From contig CM038216.1 of the NCBI GenBank assembly GCA_021442155.1, positions 151,987,009 through 152,051,008 of the forward strand: 64,000 bases of DNA, given 5' to 3'. This DNA is from Cymbidium sinense. Lineage: Eukaryota > Streptophyta > Magnoliopsida > Asparagales > Orchidaceae. This document shows positions 1 through 12,449 of this stretch, in pieces (within the stretch, counting starts at the first letter, position 1; each line of letters begins with the position of its first letter). Below the pieces are notes generated by a model. It was not told the DNA's origin and searched no databases. It saw only the letters and a list, made by a program, of their open reading frames with translations. The position numbers and the translations under genes are program-made.

Positions 1-2019
1 TTAATATAGTTCACCTATACTTAAATTATGTTAAATTATAATTAATATATTTAAAATTTTCAAAATATATATTTCATACAATATCATATAATACAAAATA
101 TAAGCATACAAATATTACATTTTAAAGATAATATCTATATACCCCACCATTGATCTCAAAGATTAATAACTGATTACCACACAAAATAATTCTTAACATT
201 TTAGAAATTAATCTCTTGCATTCATGAATGATCATATTAAGAAAAAATATTGAATAAAAAAATCCTACTTATTCACTTAATTATAATCAAAATTTAAAAT
301 TGCTAGATAGTTTTGTAATTTTTGAAGTGTGTTTAATTTTGTTTGAGTTTGTGAAGTTTGTTTAATTTCATTTTAATTTATGCCATGATAGATGGCTTAG
401 TACTCAAACAAATCTTATATTTCATGATATATAATAAAGGACACTTGATCTAACATCAAATAACTCTATTAAAAAAGTAATCACACTTAAGATATAGAAC
501 TTAAAGGAAAAATCAAATAGCCATCAATTTCATTTGATCAAAATAAATGATATATAACTTGTTATTAAAATATAATATTTCCCATCAACCTTCTTTACAA
601 ATGATGTATGATCAACAAAGAAATAAAACCAAACACAATATGTATGTGATTCGATCTTTATTAACAAATCAAGATAAACACAAATATACAATTTATTTAA
701 CTGTCATGGTGAGTGCCTTCACAGATAATTGTAAGGAACTCAAGCATTTGATCAAGATACTATCTCACTAAAGCTTGATGCCTACTTAATCAGATAATTA
801 GAGAAGGATTGTTTAGATAAGATAAAGATTTATTGAGATGTTTCACTCTTAACGCTTTTTGGTTAGTCTAACAATTAAATTTCTATTATTGATTTAATCT
901 ATCTAGTTACAATTGCACATAGAAAAGTTATAGAGGTGGAAAAGGATATAATTGACTCATTATAACTTTAGGAGCTTGGAATAAATGACATAAGTAATTA
1001 TAAGAGAGCTCCACTTTTTCTAATCTACATAAATGGTAAGCGGGCTAATATTAGGTCAATGTTATTAAATGACAAGCTAACCAACCTTTGCTAAGCTTTC
1101 TTAAATACTCCTCAAGCATTCTATTTATTAGGATTGAAGAACTTATAATCTATGGATACTTGGGATTGGATTAAATTAGATCATGATGTATAAAGCTAGT
1201 ACATTGGAGGTTGCCAAGGCTTGAAATTGAAGTATACGATAGATCTTTTGGTTAAAATAGTCAAGAAGTTTGAATATATGACGAGAAAGGGGAAGCCATA
1301 AGATGATGGTTATATAGTTTTGACAAAAATTTAAACAACATATATATGGAGTGAGAGGGTGTTAAGTGTGGACAAGCCAACTTTATGATTATGGAAGGGG
1401 TGATTATCTTAGTATAAAATAATCCAAATGAGTGATAGCTAAGCATGATGAGTTAAAAAAATGATTATCTTAATAATTTTAATTAAACAAATAACTCATG
1501 ATAAATTTAGATAACATATTTAGATATTTAAACTTTTAAAATTATAAAATTTGAAATTCAAAAATTCAATATTTTAAATTTTAAAATTCAAATTTTTAAA
1601 AATTATAAGTATTTAAAAAATAAAAATTATAATGATATAATCTTACATAACAAATATACAATAATTTAAAAAAGGAATGCTACTTAGACCATTACTTGAC
1701 TATTACTACCTAATTATTCTGAAACCTGAATTATTGGTTCAATTCTTCACTCCATAAATTTCTTTCAATTCTCTTGGGCTTTAATAAACTCTTCCTTAAA
1801 TAGTTGTTATATTATGTAATATGTGATGAATCCACCAAATAAAGAGGTATTTTACTTCTACAAATAAGCTAGCTTCAAAGTATTTGCTAATTTATTATAT
1901 TATTGAAATAGTTATATATACTTGCTTACCATAGGAGTTATTATACAGAAAAGGTAGTGAAAGACCATTAGAAATAAATGACAAAGATGTAGCATTTAAG
2001 GTGATGGCAACTATGTCAA
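1..2019. other. AT-rich intergenic DNA, no gene recognised
   Basis: The stretch is AT-rich with stop codons in every frame. The short ORFs near 547-771 and 1261-1446 have no recognisable motif or gene-like composition. It ends where the Ogre-like LTR begins with TGTTGACC at 2020. Confidence 0.6.
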
Positions 2020-5000
2020 TGTTGACCTTCACTTTTGGAGTGAGTTCTTATCCTCTTCTTAGACCTAGGAGTCTTCTAGACATTAGAACTTCCTTAGTCA
2101 TAAGACACTTCTAGCACCCAAAGTGGCCAATTTGACTTATTTGAGCCAAGTTCCAATCCTACCCAAATTGGATTGAACCAAGTACACCAAAACCTCCTAT
2201 CATGATTGTTGATCACCCTAGATTGATCAATTGTCATAAATTGGGTCAAACCAGGTCAACTTGATCCGATCCTTTGACCAAGTCAACCTTCTTAACCCAT
2301 ATGAACCTAAACTAGCCAAATTGCAACCTAAGCCAAATCCATTGAAATCAATGATTCATACCAACTCAAAACCAACATTTGAACATGTCTTGACCTTCAA
2401 TTGAGCCAAACCTAACCCAATTGACTCTCTTGACCCAAGTTGACTCAATTTGAACTACATGGACAAAATAGGTCAAATCAAAATCTAAATGAAGTGATTG
2501 CAATCAATGGAACATGTTCATTCCAAATTGACATTGAACTTGACCAAAGCCTTAATTGAGCCCAATTGACCCAAATGACAATATTAAATCAAACTTGACC
2601 TAAAGGGTCAAACCAACTATAACCCAATCAAATCCAAATTAAGCTTAACCAAAGCCTACAACATATTCTAAATGATCAACCAAACCTAAACCAAGCTATG
2701 ACCCATGCCAATTTGGCCAATTGGGTCAAATTGGTCAACTTGACTCATTTGACCCAAATGAACTCAAATGAGCCAAAATAAAATCTAAGCCAAATTAAAC
2801 CAAACCAATGATAACAGCACACCCTAAATGATCATATAAACTTGACCCAACCCTTTGTTTGATTCAATTTTACAAATTGGTCAACTTGACCCAACCTAAC
2901 CTAATTTGACCTAAATGGGTCAAATTGAGCCAAATTAAACTAAATGAACTCCAGTGACATGAAGTTTGGCCCAACCCACTTTTGAATCATTCCAAATCCG
3001 TCAAATCAAATCTAATGCTAAATGACCATTCTACTGGGTCAAGGTATCATATGAGACAAATACCCATGTAAGCCTTGGCCACTTGGCACTCTCCCATTGG
3101 TCCACCTAGGCTCCTAGGACACTGCCCAACCTGACGCAAAGGTGGTTGGGTCGGCCATGACCCAAGGGGAGGTGAAATCACCTCACCTCCCCATTGGTGA
3201 GATTGAAACAACAAAAACCCACTACCTTCCTTGGCAGCCACCTCCACACCTTCAACCAACCAAATCGAGCCAACTCATCACCCTCCTGCCACCCATGACT
3301 CCCTGAGGTGGTCGGATGATCACAAAAATCCAAACTCAGCCCGTCCATTTGATCAAGAGGAAGGGAGGTATACACACCTTCTTTTCCACTCAAACACACA
3401 TGAAATCATTCCTCAAAGCTAGAGAACCCTAAGATGAGCCACCAAAATTTCTTAAGCTTCAAGCTTGTTTCTCAATCCGTATTCTCGATTTTCTTCAAGC
3501 CAAAATAGGGGACTCCCCCATTCACTCCCATTTGCTCAAGGCTCAACCAAAGTGTAATTAACTTTGCACACTATCCTTAGAGCAGAAAGAAAAAACATCC
3601 CCAAGCTTTTTTGATGAGGATCGATTGATCAACACCACCACCAAAGCTTCTGGTATTGGCCTTCCGAACAAATCACATGAAATTGGAGCTCGGATTTCTA
3701 TTTAAGCCAATCTCATTTTTTGCCACGCCTTAAGCTCATGAGGTATGTCATTAAAATTGACTTTGGATGAAAATGAGTTAGAGATTTTGAAGAAAACTTT
3801 CATCTTTGATCTTAGTTGTTGGATCCCTTTGAATTCTTAAGGCGGGTGATCCATTTGAGTGATCCAGCAATCACGAAAGCAATGGAAACTCCATTCTCCT
3901 CGCTATGTGATGATAGATCACCACCATCCATCCCCGCATGATCAAAACATGATGGATAGTTAGATTTATTATTTAATTCTTTAATTTTCCCATGATTAAT
4001 GTAGCCCAATCATATTGGATGGCGATGAAAATTGCAACGCAAGCCGTAATTGGATTATGTTTAAATTACGCGGTGGAAAGCGCCATATCACCAACGGCAA
4101 CCGACGTGATTAAGGGTTAATAATTAGGCATAATTAATGTGCTTTAATGGCTAAAATTTGTGAAAATTATAACTAATTGTAGATAAATTAAAAAATATAA
4201 ATAAATACTCATTTTAAAGGTATTTTAGAGGAGAATTTATTAAAAATATTCTTGATTAATTTGGAATAATAATTAAAGCTTAATTAAGGTTTAATTACCA
4301 AATTAATTAGCTTGATAATTCCTTAATTACTTAAGTAATTAACTCAAAACTTTGTAGGTTAACTTAATGGGATGACCTATGCCTCCTATAATTTTCTTGG
4401 GATTTTTAATTAATTAGAGAAATTAACTAATAAGCTTTAATTAATTAATTAAACCCATGGAACAAAAAAAATTAATAAGTGGTTAATCATTATTAAAACA
4501 CTTAAGGAACCCATGGGAAAAGTTAGCTCCTCCTAATCTATTGCTAATTTTTTCTAACAAATCATGGCTTAATTAATAATTAAATTACTTAATTAATTAA
4601 ATTAATAATAACAACTTTAATTAAACTCTAGATAATCTTTGTTCAACAAATTCCTAAAAAAAAACATGAGAATCATAAGAGTACATTAATTAAGTTCCTT
4701 AGCTTAATTAAATTTATTTGTAATTGCATTAATTTTCTTTCTTGATCATTGCTAATTTTATTTCTAATGCATGCACATGTTATTTTATATTTGAGTAATT
4801 ATGTGAACAACATAGTAAGTGTTAATTAATGAATTTAATGCTTATAACTTATAAATAAAATCAATTTAATTATATTTTCATTAAACCAATAATTGACAAA
4901 CATAATTTAATCAAATAAAATTTCACATAAATCAAATCAAAACATGAAATTAAATAACATTAAAGAAGCTTTATTTTTTTAATTTTTATATTTGATATGA

Positions 5001-7271
5001 TTGTCTTTAAAATTAAATAATTGAAATAAAGCTTTTATATTTATTTATTCTTTTTAATCCATGTTAAATTTGTATATTTAAAATATGCATCTTTTCAAAG
5101 TAAATCAATGGTTTTCTTTATGTATTTTGTATTTTACAAATTTATAATATGTTATTATCATTAATAAATTCAAATTATTTTTAATTTATAAACATCATTG
5201 ATTAAAGGATAGTATTAATATATATAGGTTTGTGTTATAATAATATGTGAATGCTTTCTTTTCTTATTTTATAATCATTAAATGATAATAAGTATATAGT
5301 CTGGACATCCAAAATACGAGGCTTTAGTAATTTAAGGAGGTCATATATTTCACTTCCTTTTAATAAGACATGCATTCTTTAATTTCATCATGTATTTTTG
5401 TATAAGAATTTATAGAGCTTTAATCACATGATAATATTTCAATAAAATAATATAAACTTTTTTTCCTTCCTTTATTTATGTATATATGTTAAAAATAATT
5501 TTGTTACAATTTAAATAGTTTAATAAGGAGGTCATTTGATTATATTGTTAATAAAGATTAATATGTTTTTATTTAATTATAATTAAATTTTAAAAGATAC
5601 ATCATTCTATAATCATTATACATTTTACATATTTAATGTCTCTTCATATTCATAACAAATTTATATATGTTTAATTAATTTCTAAAGATTAATTAACACA
5701 TTTTTTAGTAATTAATAATTTACCAAATTAAATAAGAATAAAACATACCTATTAATTAATCATGTATTTTTTGAAATAATTCTAGTTTAAATAATATATT
5801 AAAATTCTATGCTTAAAATAATATAAACTGATGTATTAAATCTCATATGTTTGTTAAAACATACATGTATAATATTTAGATTAAATCATGCATAAAATGG
5901 AAATGAAAATATATATATGTCATGTGATAATATTAATTTTTAATCTTAAGATGTTATATTAGATAGATTATTTTGTCAAGATTAATAAATCATTTTAATA
6001 GATTTAAGAGAACAAAAACAAATTAATGCATTTTAGAAGGCTTATGATTATCCCTTTACACAAATTAAAGGAAAATATAAGAAATAAAAAATTAAATAAA
6101 TTTTAAAGAAGCAATTATAAAATTGTATAATTTATTTTCTATTGTATAATTATAAGAAAAAACATACCAAGACATCATTCATTTAATTGCTTTATATATA
6201 AATTATGAAAATTTTATTTTTGATTATTTTTTAGATGATTTATTTTTATAGATGATGTTAATTACCAATCATTTTTTTTTTGATCATTTAAAAAATCAAA
6301 AATAAATATTAAATTTTCTCATTGATGCTTAATCATTTAACAATTAAAAATATAATTACCCATTAATGTTAATCAAATCATGCATATAATTGTTTATTAA
6401 ATTAATTTATTAAATTATTTGAATGAAAGACCTGTTTTTCTCTTTTTACAACTTTTTCCATCAAAATTAAATTTGTCCAAATGATTAAATTAAATATTTG
6501 AATTTTTATTAGACCATTACTTTATCTACCATCTTGTGGGACAAAATTATGAAATTAAAATTAATAAATAAGACTCTTGCACTTTCATAAGATTTCTTTA
6601 TGTTTTGGTTTATAAGGTGAGTATTACCCATCTTCTTTTGTAAAATTATATGCTTATCCACCTAGATTTGAATTTTCAAAATTATTTTGTGTTAGCTTAA
6701 AGATTTATTCATTTTCTTGTGATTGATGCTTTAATGTTCTTAATTTCAACTCAAATAAATATCTTTCACCCAATAAATATATAATAATTATAAATATATT
6801 GGAATGCTCACTAGGCTTCCTAGTATCATGAGCATTTCCTACTTACTCCCTTTGGCTTCCAAAATAAGTCTCTTTATTTGATCTATCCTGATTGATTTTC
6901 CAAATATACCAATCCTTTGCTAGTCTAACCTTAAAATCTTTGGAGATCATAATTTTTAATCGAGTATTCCTAAAGAATTCACCTTCCTTAGGATGTAATT
7001 AACTATGAAGGCTTGCCTCCATAGGGAACTTTAGAACTCAATTTAATATAAACCTTAATTTATTCATATATGTAAAGCAGGGGAAAAAATCTCTGATATA
7101 TTTGAAGACCCATCATACCTTAGGAGTCCTTATTAAGTGATTAGGTCCATTGAAGGGTGATGTCTCTATCTTTCGAGATAGTATATCATACCTCAATGTC
7201 ATACCCGATTACTTTAATAAGTACCCCCTATGATCTACGTGGTGTCCCCCATACATCCAAAATAAACACCA
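2020..7271 (+). repeat. 5' LTR of the Ogre-like element, about 5.25 kb
   Basis: The LTR begins TGTTGACC at 2020 and ends around CACCA at 7267-7271, a few bases before the primer-binding site. LTRs of about 5 kb are known in Ogre. From about 2120 to 3050 it is built of reiterated short words (TTGACC, CCAAATTG, GGGTCAA). A moderately GC-rich patch follows at 3050-3700, then more than 3 kb of AT-rich DNA. Compared with the 3' LTR it lacks about 1.2 kb (the counterpart of roughly 12560-13770), so it carries an internal deletion near 2115. Confidence 0.75.
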
Positions 7272-7276
7272 TGGAT

Positions 7277-7300
7277 TTTTCTAGCGACTCCACTGGGGAA
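7277..7300 (+). other. Primer-binding site of the Ogre-like element
   Basis: The sequence GCGACTCCACTGGGGAA directly follows the putative 5' LTR end. This is the conserved tRNA-complementary motif of Ogre-type elements, so it fixes both lineage and orientation. Confidence 0.75.
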
Positions 7301-7639
7301 GAGTTCCTCTCTTCATATGTAGTAGAACATTATTGTTTCCAAGCATCAATATTAGACTTATATTTTATATAATTCCAAGACTATCTTTCTTTTCATTGGC
7401 TATTTGTTTATTTCATCTTTAAGCAAAGGTAGCCAACATCCTTTAGGTTTTAGGACCTCACTCCTTGTAGGTCTTAAAACCCTATTTGGTCTCCCAATAG
7501 GTAAAAATTAATTAACTAAAGAAAGGAAAAATATCCAAACATAAAATTTAGAACTTCTTACCACTAGCTTGGTAAAGTATGGTTCATCCCATGCTTAACA
7601 AAATTTCAATAAAATCCAAAGTGAATTAAAAACATATCT

Positions 7640-8470
7640 TTTACAAAATTTTCGAAAGCCCTTTCAAAATAAAAGTCATATGAACCCCATTTAACATAAT
7701 CCAATTTGTTAAATGGAGGTTCTCTCTTTAAAATCAAAATTAAACAAAGACAAAAATCGTTTCTCCAAAAATTTTCAAACCCGTTTTAAAATAAAATTAT
7801 TTGAACCGCACTTAGCATACCAAAATTTGTAAAGTGAAAGTTCCTTTTTCAAAATAAAAATTAAATCAAATAAACCCTCTTCTTCAAAAATAAATATTAA
7901 AACTTATTCTTTTCAAAGAAAATTAACCAACCCCTTTTAACATACCCAAATATGTTAAATGTGAATTCTACTTTAAAATCAAACCCAAACAACAAAAACA
8001 ACAAACAAAAATTTCTTCTTAAAAATGTCAAGACATTCTCCAAACAAAATTTCAGAACATATTTTCAAACAAAATTAACTCCGTTTAACAGACCTAAATT
8101 TGTTAAATGATAGTTTCCTCTTCAAAAATCGAAACAAAACCACATATCAAAATACAGTAATCAATACCAACATACAATTGACTCCATTTAACATACCCAA
8201 ATTTGTTAAGTGAGAGTTCAATTTTCAAAACCAAGAAAAAAAATCTTAAATTTTTGAACCTACTATCATATTAATATTTGAAAAGTAAGGTTCCAAAATT
8301 TCTTAAATCCCAATCAAAGCTCTCTAAACCTACAGTCATATGAACATTTGACTAGTGAGGTTCCAAAGAAATTCCTTTTAGATATCTCCAAATCAAAATC
8401 TATTTATTTGAACCCCCTTGTCATATTCAAATTTGATGAGTGTGGGTCCAAATTCTTTAAATTTATGAAG
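7640..8470 (+). repeat. Degenerate tandem repeat array in the Ogre 5' internal region
   Basis: About eight diverged units share the pattern 'ACCCC-TTTAACATACCCAAATTTGTTAAATG-gGAGTTC', followed by a TTTTCAAAA-rich linker. They start near 7683, 7803, 7927, 8085, 8175, 8265, 8330 and 8405. The unit length drifts from about 160 to 70 bases, and the last three units use a CATATTCAAATTTGA variant. The array lies between primer-binding site and coding remnants, a noncoding leader position. Confidence 0.65.
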
Positions 8471-9370
8471 AATGTCTGAATAAAATTTGACATAGAGCAT
8501 GCAAATCTTAAGAAGACTTATGATAATGCAATATCCACTTTTTTTGGTTATAAAGTTATGGATAATAATAAAAATTTATGATGGAATTCAACTTAAAACA
8601 AAAAAGTTGATTCTCACCCTATAGGAGAAAGGCCATAGAGGTTCCTTCGGGGGCCAATAATGAAATCGACAAGGATTTTAAGCATGACTTATCTATTTCA
8701 GATAAGTATGACTCAAATGACTTGAAACCTAATTCCCAAAAGAAGATAACTCTCAGAATGATAATCATTATAATGATCGTAATCAACAAAATAACAGTAC
8801 CGATGGACTTGATGTCTTTAATGATTCCAACTCGGGTAGAGATGCCCCCATGGTGTCACCATCGATAAAGAGTTAGAATCATCATATTCTAGAAGTCTAA
8901 TAGGATAAACTTTGGGCACCAAAAAGAGTAGGTAGACATCAGTTCTACCTCTCTTACAAAATATATCATAGAAGTCAATTGTTGTAGTGGCAGGGTCCTA
9001 CCACTTTGATCAACATCATAGGAAGAAGCAAGCCATTCGTTGGATATAATCAAATTCTAAATCCTTCTTAAGACACACCTTATAATCCAAAATAAGGGCA
9101 TCAAACTATTCTGAAGGTTAATTTTAAGATCCTATGCTATCTTGGAAGGTTTCCCACTAAACTAAATAATAAGTGCACCCTCACCTTCTCTAAAGAGATA
9201 GAAAAGTGTTTGATTGGAACTTAACCTGATTCTTTCTTGCTTGATTAATGGAAACCTCATCAAGTCAATTAACATAGAATATACTATGGAAAATAAGCAA
9301 TCTCCTCCATATAACACAATATAAATAAATAAAAAAAAAGGAGAGAGAGAAAAATGAAATCCAAAAAAAG

Positions 9371-9437
<67 letters not shown>

Positions 9438-10189
9438 GAAGAAAAAGAAAAAGTAAAGCACCAATAATACACATTGATTTAGAATTCAAAGGATAAACCT
9501 GGTGTAAATTCAAAGAAAAGAGAGAAAGAATATACAAAATAATTTTTGAGTCAAATTTTGACAAGTCTCTGGAGTTAGATGGAAATAAAAAAAAGTTCTA
9601 AAAGGATGATTCCTGTATGATATGGCTAGAAACTTAGTAGGTTGCGAGTTCATTGACTCTAATTCTACTATCTCATTATTATAGGATTGGAAGTTAAGAG
9701 TTGCTTCAACCACCGAAAAAACTATATTATGAGATTTCAAATTTCCACTTCATATCTCTTTCTTCAAGCTTGAAAGAGGATTCAGCAGTTGTAGATAAAG
9801 CTTCAAATGAAGTAATAAAATCATCTTCTGTCTAGTATACCTACTTTGCTTAAAGAATTTTGAAGGATTTCAAGTAGAGGATGCACTCTTTGAAGTTGAG
9901 GAGAAAATTAGATCATTAACCATTAAATTTTAAGAAATTAACCTTAGAACATAAAGAGAGTCCGCCCTCCCTCCCAGCATCCATATATGATAAATCAGAA
10001 GGAAAAGGCCAATGACTTGGTTAGGTTACTTTTATAGTTTAAAGACTGCTTTACATAAGACCATAATAAAGTGCTTAATACATTTCAAAAGGTAGTAGTC
10101 TACAAACTCAAAATTGAACCTATTGCTATTCCTATTTTACAAACTTTTAACGTGAACATTTGCATCAAGAAGAGGATCAATGTTTGAAG
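8471..10189. other. Ogre internal region without recognisable ORF; contains a (GA)n microsatellite
   Basis: This is the position expected for gag and protease, but every frame is closed. I could not identify a zinc knuckle or protease motif. A pure GA microsatellite lies at 9374-9430. The serine/leucine-rich reading frames across it are an artefact of that repeat. Confidence 0.5.
9374..9430. repeat. (GA)n microsatellite
   Basis: An uninterrupted GA dinucleotide run of about 57 bases. Confidence 0.95.
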
Positions 10190-10800
10190 TTAACCTTATT
10201 GAAGAAGAAAGATACTATCATGATTACCCAACATTATTCCTAGTCAAAAGAAAGAACATTCAAATCCGCATATACATCAATTTTGAAGATCTAAGTTAGG
10301 CATGTCTTGAAAATGAATTCACATTACATATATCAAATTTAATATTGGACATAGCCTCTTTACATGCAGTCTCCTCATTCAAGGATGGGTCAAATGATGC
10401 TGGAGGATGAGAAGTCATTTGCATTTATATCATTTTATCGCTATAAGGTCATGTCTTTCGCCTTAAAAATGCTGGCCCACATACCAGTGGGCCATGACCC
10501 GAATCTTTGACGAACCCATTCATCACCAAGTCGAATGCTACGTCGACGATCTCATTGACAAAAGTGAAGAAAAGGAAGACCATCTTTACGATATGAGAAG
10601 TTGTCTTCGATTAGTTATGATACTATGAATCCCCTAAAGTATACAATTAGGATGACTTTAGGGAAGTTTCTAGGGTTTATAGTAAAGCATCATGGGATAA
10701 CAAAAACTGATCTAAAAGAGATTAAAGTGATATTAGAGATGCAACGAAAAAAAAGAAGAAAAAGAAAAGAAGCAAAATTGAAAAGCTTAAAGGTCTTGTA
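10190..10800 (+). pseudogene. Ogre/Tat reverse transcriptase remnant
   Basis: Read across frames, the sequence keeps the typical Tat/Ogre order. A piece like the IRVCIDFRDLNKA block occurs near 10260. LKNAG is near 10465. VECYVDDLI-like residues occur near 10525-10555, carrying the YxDD polymerase active site. Then an open stretch from 10601 reads MNPLKYTIRMTLGKFLGF followed by IVKHHGI, the conserved end of the fingers/palm region in this clade. Stops and frame changes are scattered throughout, so it is not functional. Confidence 0.8.
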
Positions 10801-11460
10801 AATAAATAATAATAATAATAAATAAATTTAAAAAATAAAAAAGAAGAGAAAAAAAAGAGAGAGACTTCAATTAGCATTGAATATAGATGGTTTAAACTCT
10901 TTCAAAGTTAGTCTATCTCAAAACTCCCCAAATTAAAATTTTGGTTCTAATCATTAAAAGGCCTACTTTGGTGTTTGAAGGATGGAAAGTTTAAAACCAC
11001 TATGATAGGAGAGTGTCTTATATTTCTAGTCAACAAACACTACCTCAAAAGCCATTACACTCGAAATAAAACTCCAAATTTGGAGAATAATTCAACTAAT
11101 TGGAATGAGAAATTTCCTTCATTCAAATGCAAATTAGAGCATAATACTTGAGAAGCCTTGGTGAATTTCTTTCACTATGGATGATCAATTACATTGACTA
11201 GGTCCCAAGAATTTTGGAGAAATAACAATACTCTTAGTTGTGCTTGTTCCATTTGCACACACCTAACGAAATTTAAAAAAAAAATCAAAATCAATTCTTT
11301 AGTAAAGTTATTTTTTCACGTCTACATTGGTTGAAATTCAAAAATAATAATAATAATAATAATTTCAATCTATAATCACGCTTTAAAATCCCTCATCAAT
11401 CTAAACATTCCTTCAAATTTACATCCAAAACTCAATATTTATCTCCAGTTCTATTAGGAT

Positions 11461-12330
11461 AGGTGTAAGAGAACCCAAGATGCATCCTATTTCGATATCA
11501 TAACTAAGTTAGGCGTAAGAGAATCCGAGCGGCATCCTTTCTTAGTGGAGTCACAATGCCCATGTGGAACCATTTCATCCATTCTTCGCTATGTTTAGGG
11601 TAGGTGTAAGGAACCCGAGTGACATCATATCATTCATAAAAATAATACAAATATAAAGTACACACAAACACATAAAATAAACACATATATTTTATCTCGG
11701 GCTACTTTGAGTTAAGATTATGCCCAGAACCCCGAACTCACTTTAGGTCGGTTATGCTACACTACTAATGTGTCACCCTAGTGGTCTTCTTGCTTCAGAA
11801 GATGTAAGTCTGCTACACTTTCCATCCATACTTGACCGTTGCACACCGATGAGTGCCTTATTAGCATGGTAAGCCTTACTGTGCGGCCGATAAAGTGCCT
11901 CATGTTGGCTTTGTTTAAGAAGATATAAGTCTGCTACGCTTTCTTCTTGAGCAAGCCATCGTGCACTTAGGTTGAGTATATCTGAGGTTTAGGGTATGTC
12001 CCCCAGTGGCTCCCTTCCTCTTGACTACTTCAAGTTTGGGTCCAGCCCTCCTCATGGGACTCCCCGCTTGGTAGTCGCCTTAGCTCAGATAGCCCCTGTT
12101 TAGCCGACGACAGGCTATCCCGATGATTAGTTCCACATGGAAAGTTGTAATTCTACACACTTTCTTTCTATATTGATCGTTGCATGCCAATGGGCACTTT
12201 AGGTTGGTTGGTTCTCGCTATTCTAACAGTGACCCATCCACTGGATACACCACTCATGACAGATATAAGTCTGCTACACTTTCTCCTTGAGTTGGACACC
12301 ATACACCTATAGGCTTTCTTTTTAGCGATC
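11461..12330 (+). repeat. Repeat-rich 3' noncoding region of the Ogre-like element
   Basis: Two arrays are visible. First, a short unit 'GGTGTAAGAGAACCCGAG-GCATC' recurs at about 11461, 11513 and 11602. Second, a unit containing 'AGATATAAGTCTGCTACACT' followed by TTC-rich and CGTTGCACACC-like sequence occurs at about 11798, 11921, 12137 and 12260. The spacing 123-216-123 means a two-unit block was duplicated with a 339-base period. The region lies between pol and the 3' LTR. Confidence 0.65.
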
Positions 12331-12449
12331 AGGATAATGTCCCTAGCGGCACCTCCCCTATGGGCACTTTATTTGGATCACATCATTTGCAACCCCATCT
12401 AGACACTACCCTAGTTACCAGTTGCAGTTCCACTTTCCTAGTAACCACC

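Noticed and set aside
547..771. 74-codon plus-strand ORF
   Set aside because: AT-rich chance ORF without motif or support.
3047..3422. Several 60-70 codon ORFs in the Ogre LTR
   Set aside because: They overlap in opposite strands within a noncoding LTR; the equivalent region of the 3' LTR does not keep the frames.
9162..9564. Overlapping minus-strand ORFs of 60-100 codons rich in Ser/Leu
   Set aside because: They are translations of the (GA)n microsatellite and flanking purine-rich DNA inside a dead Ogre element.
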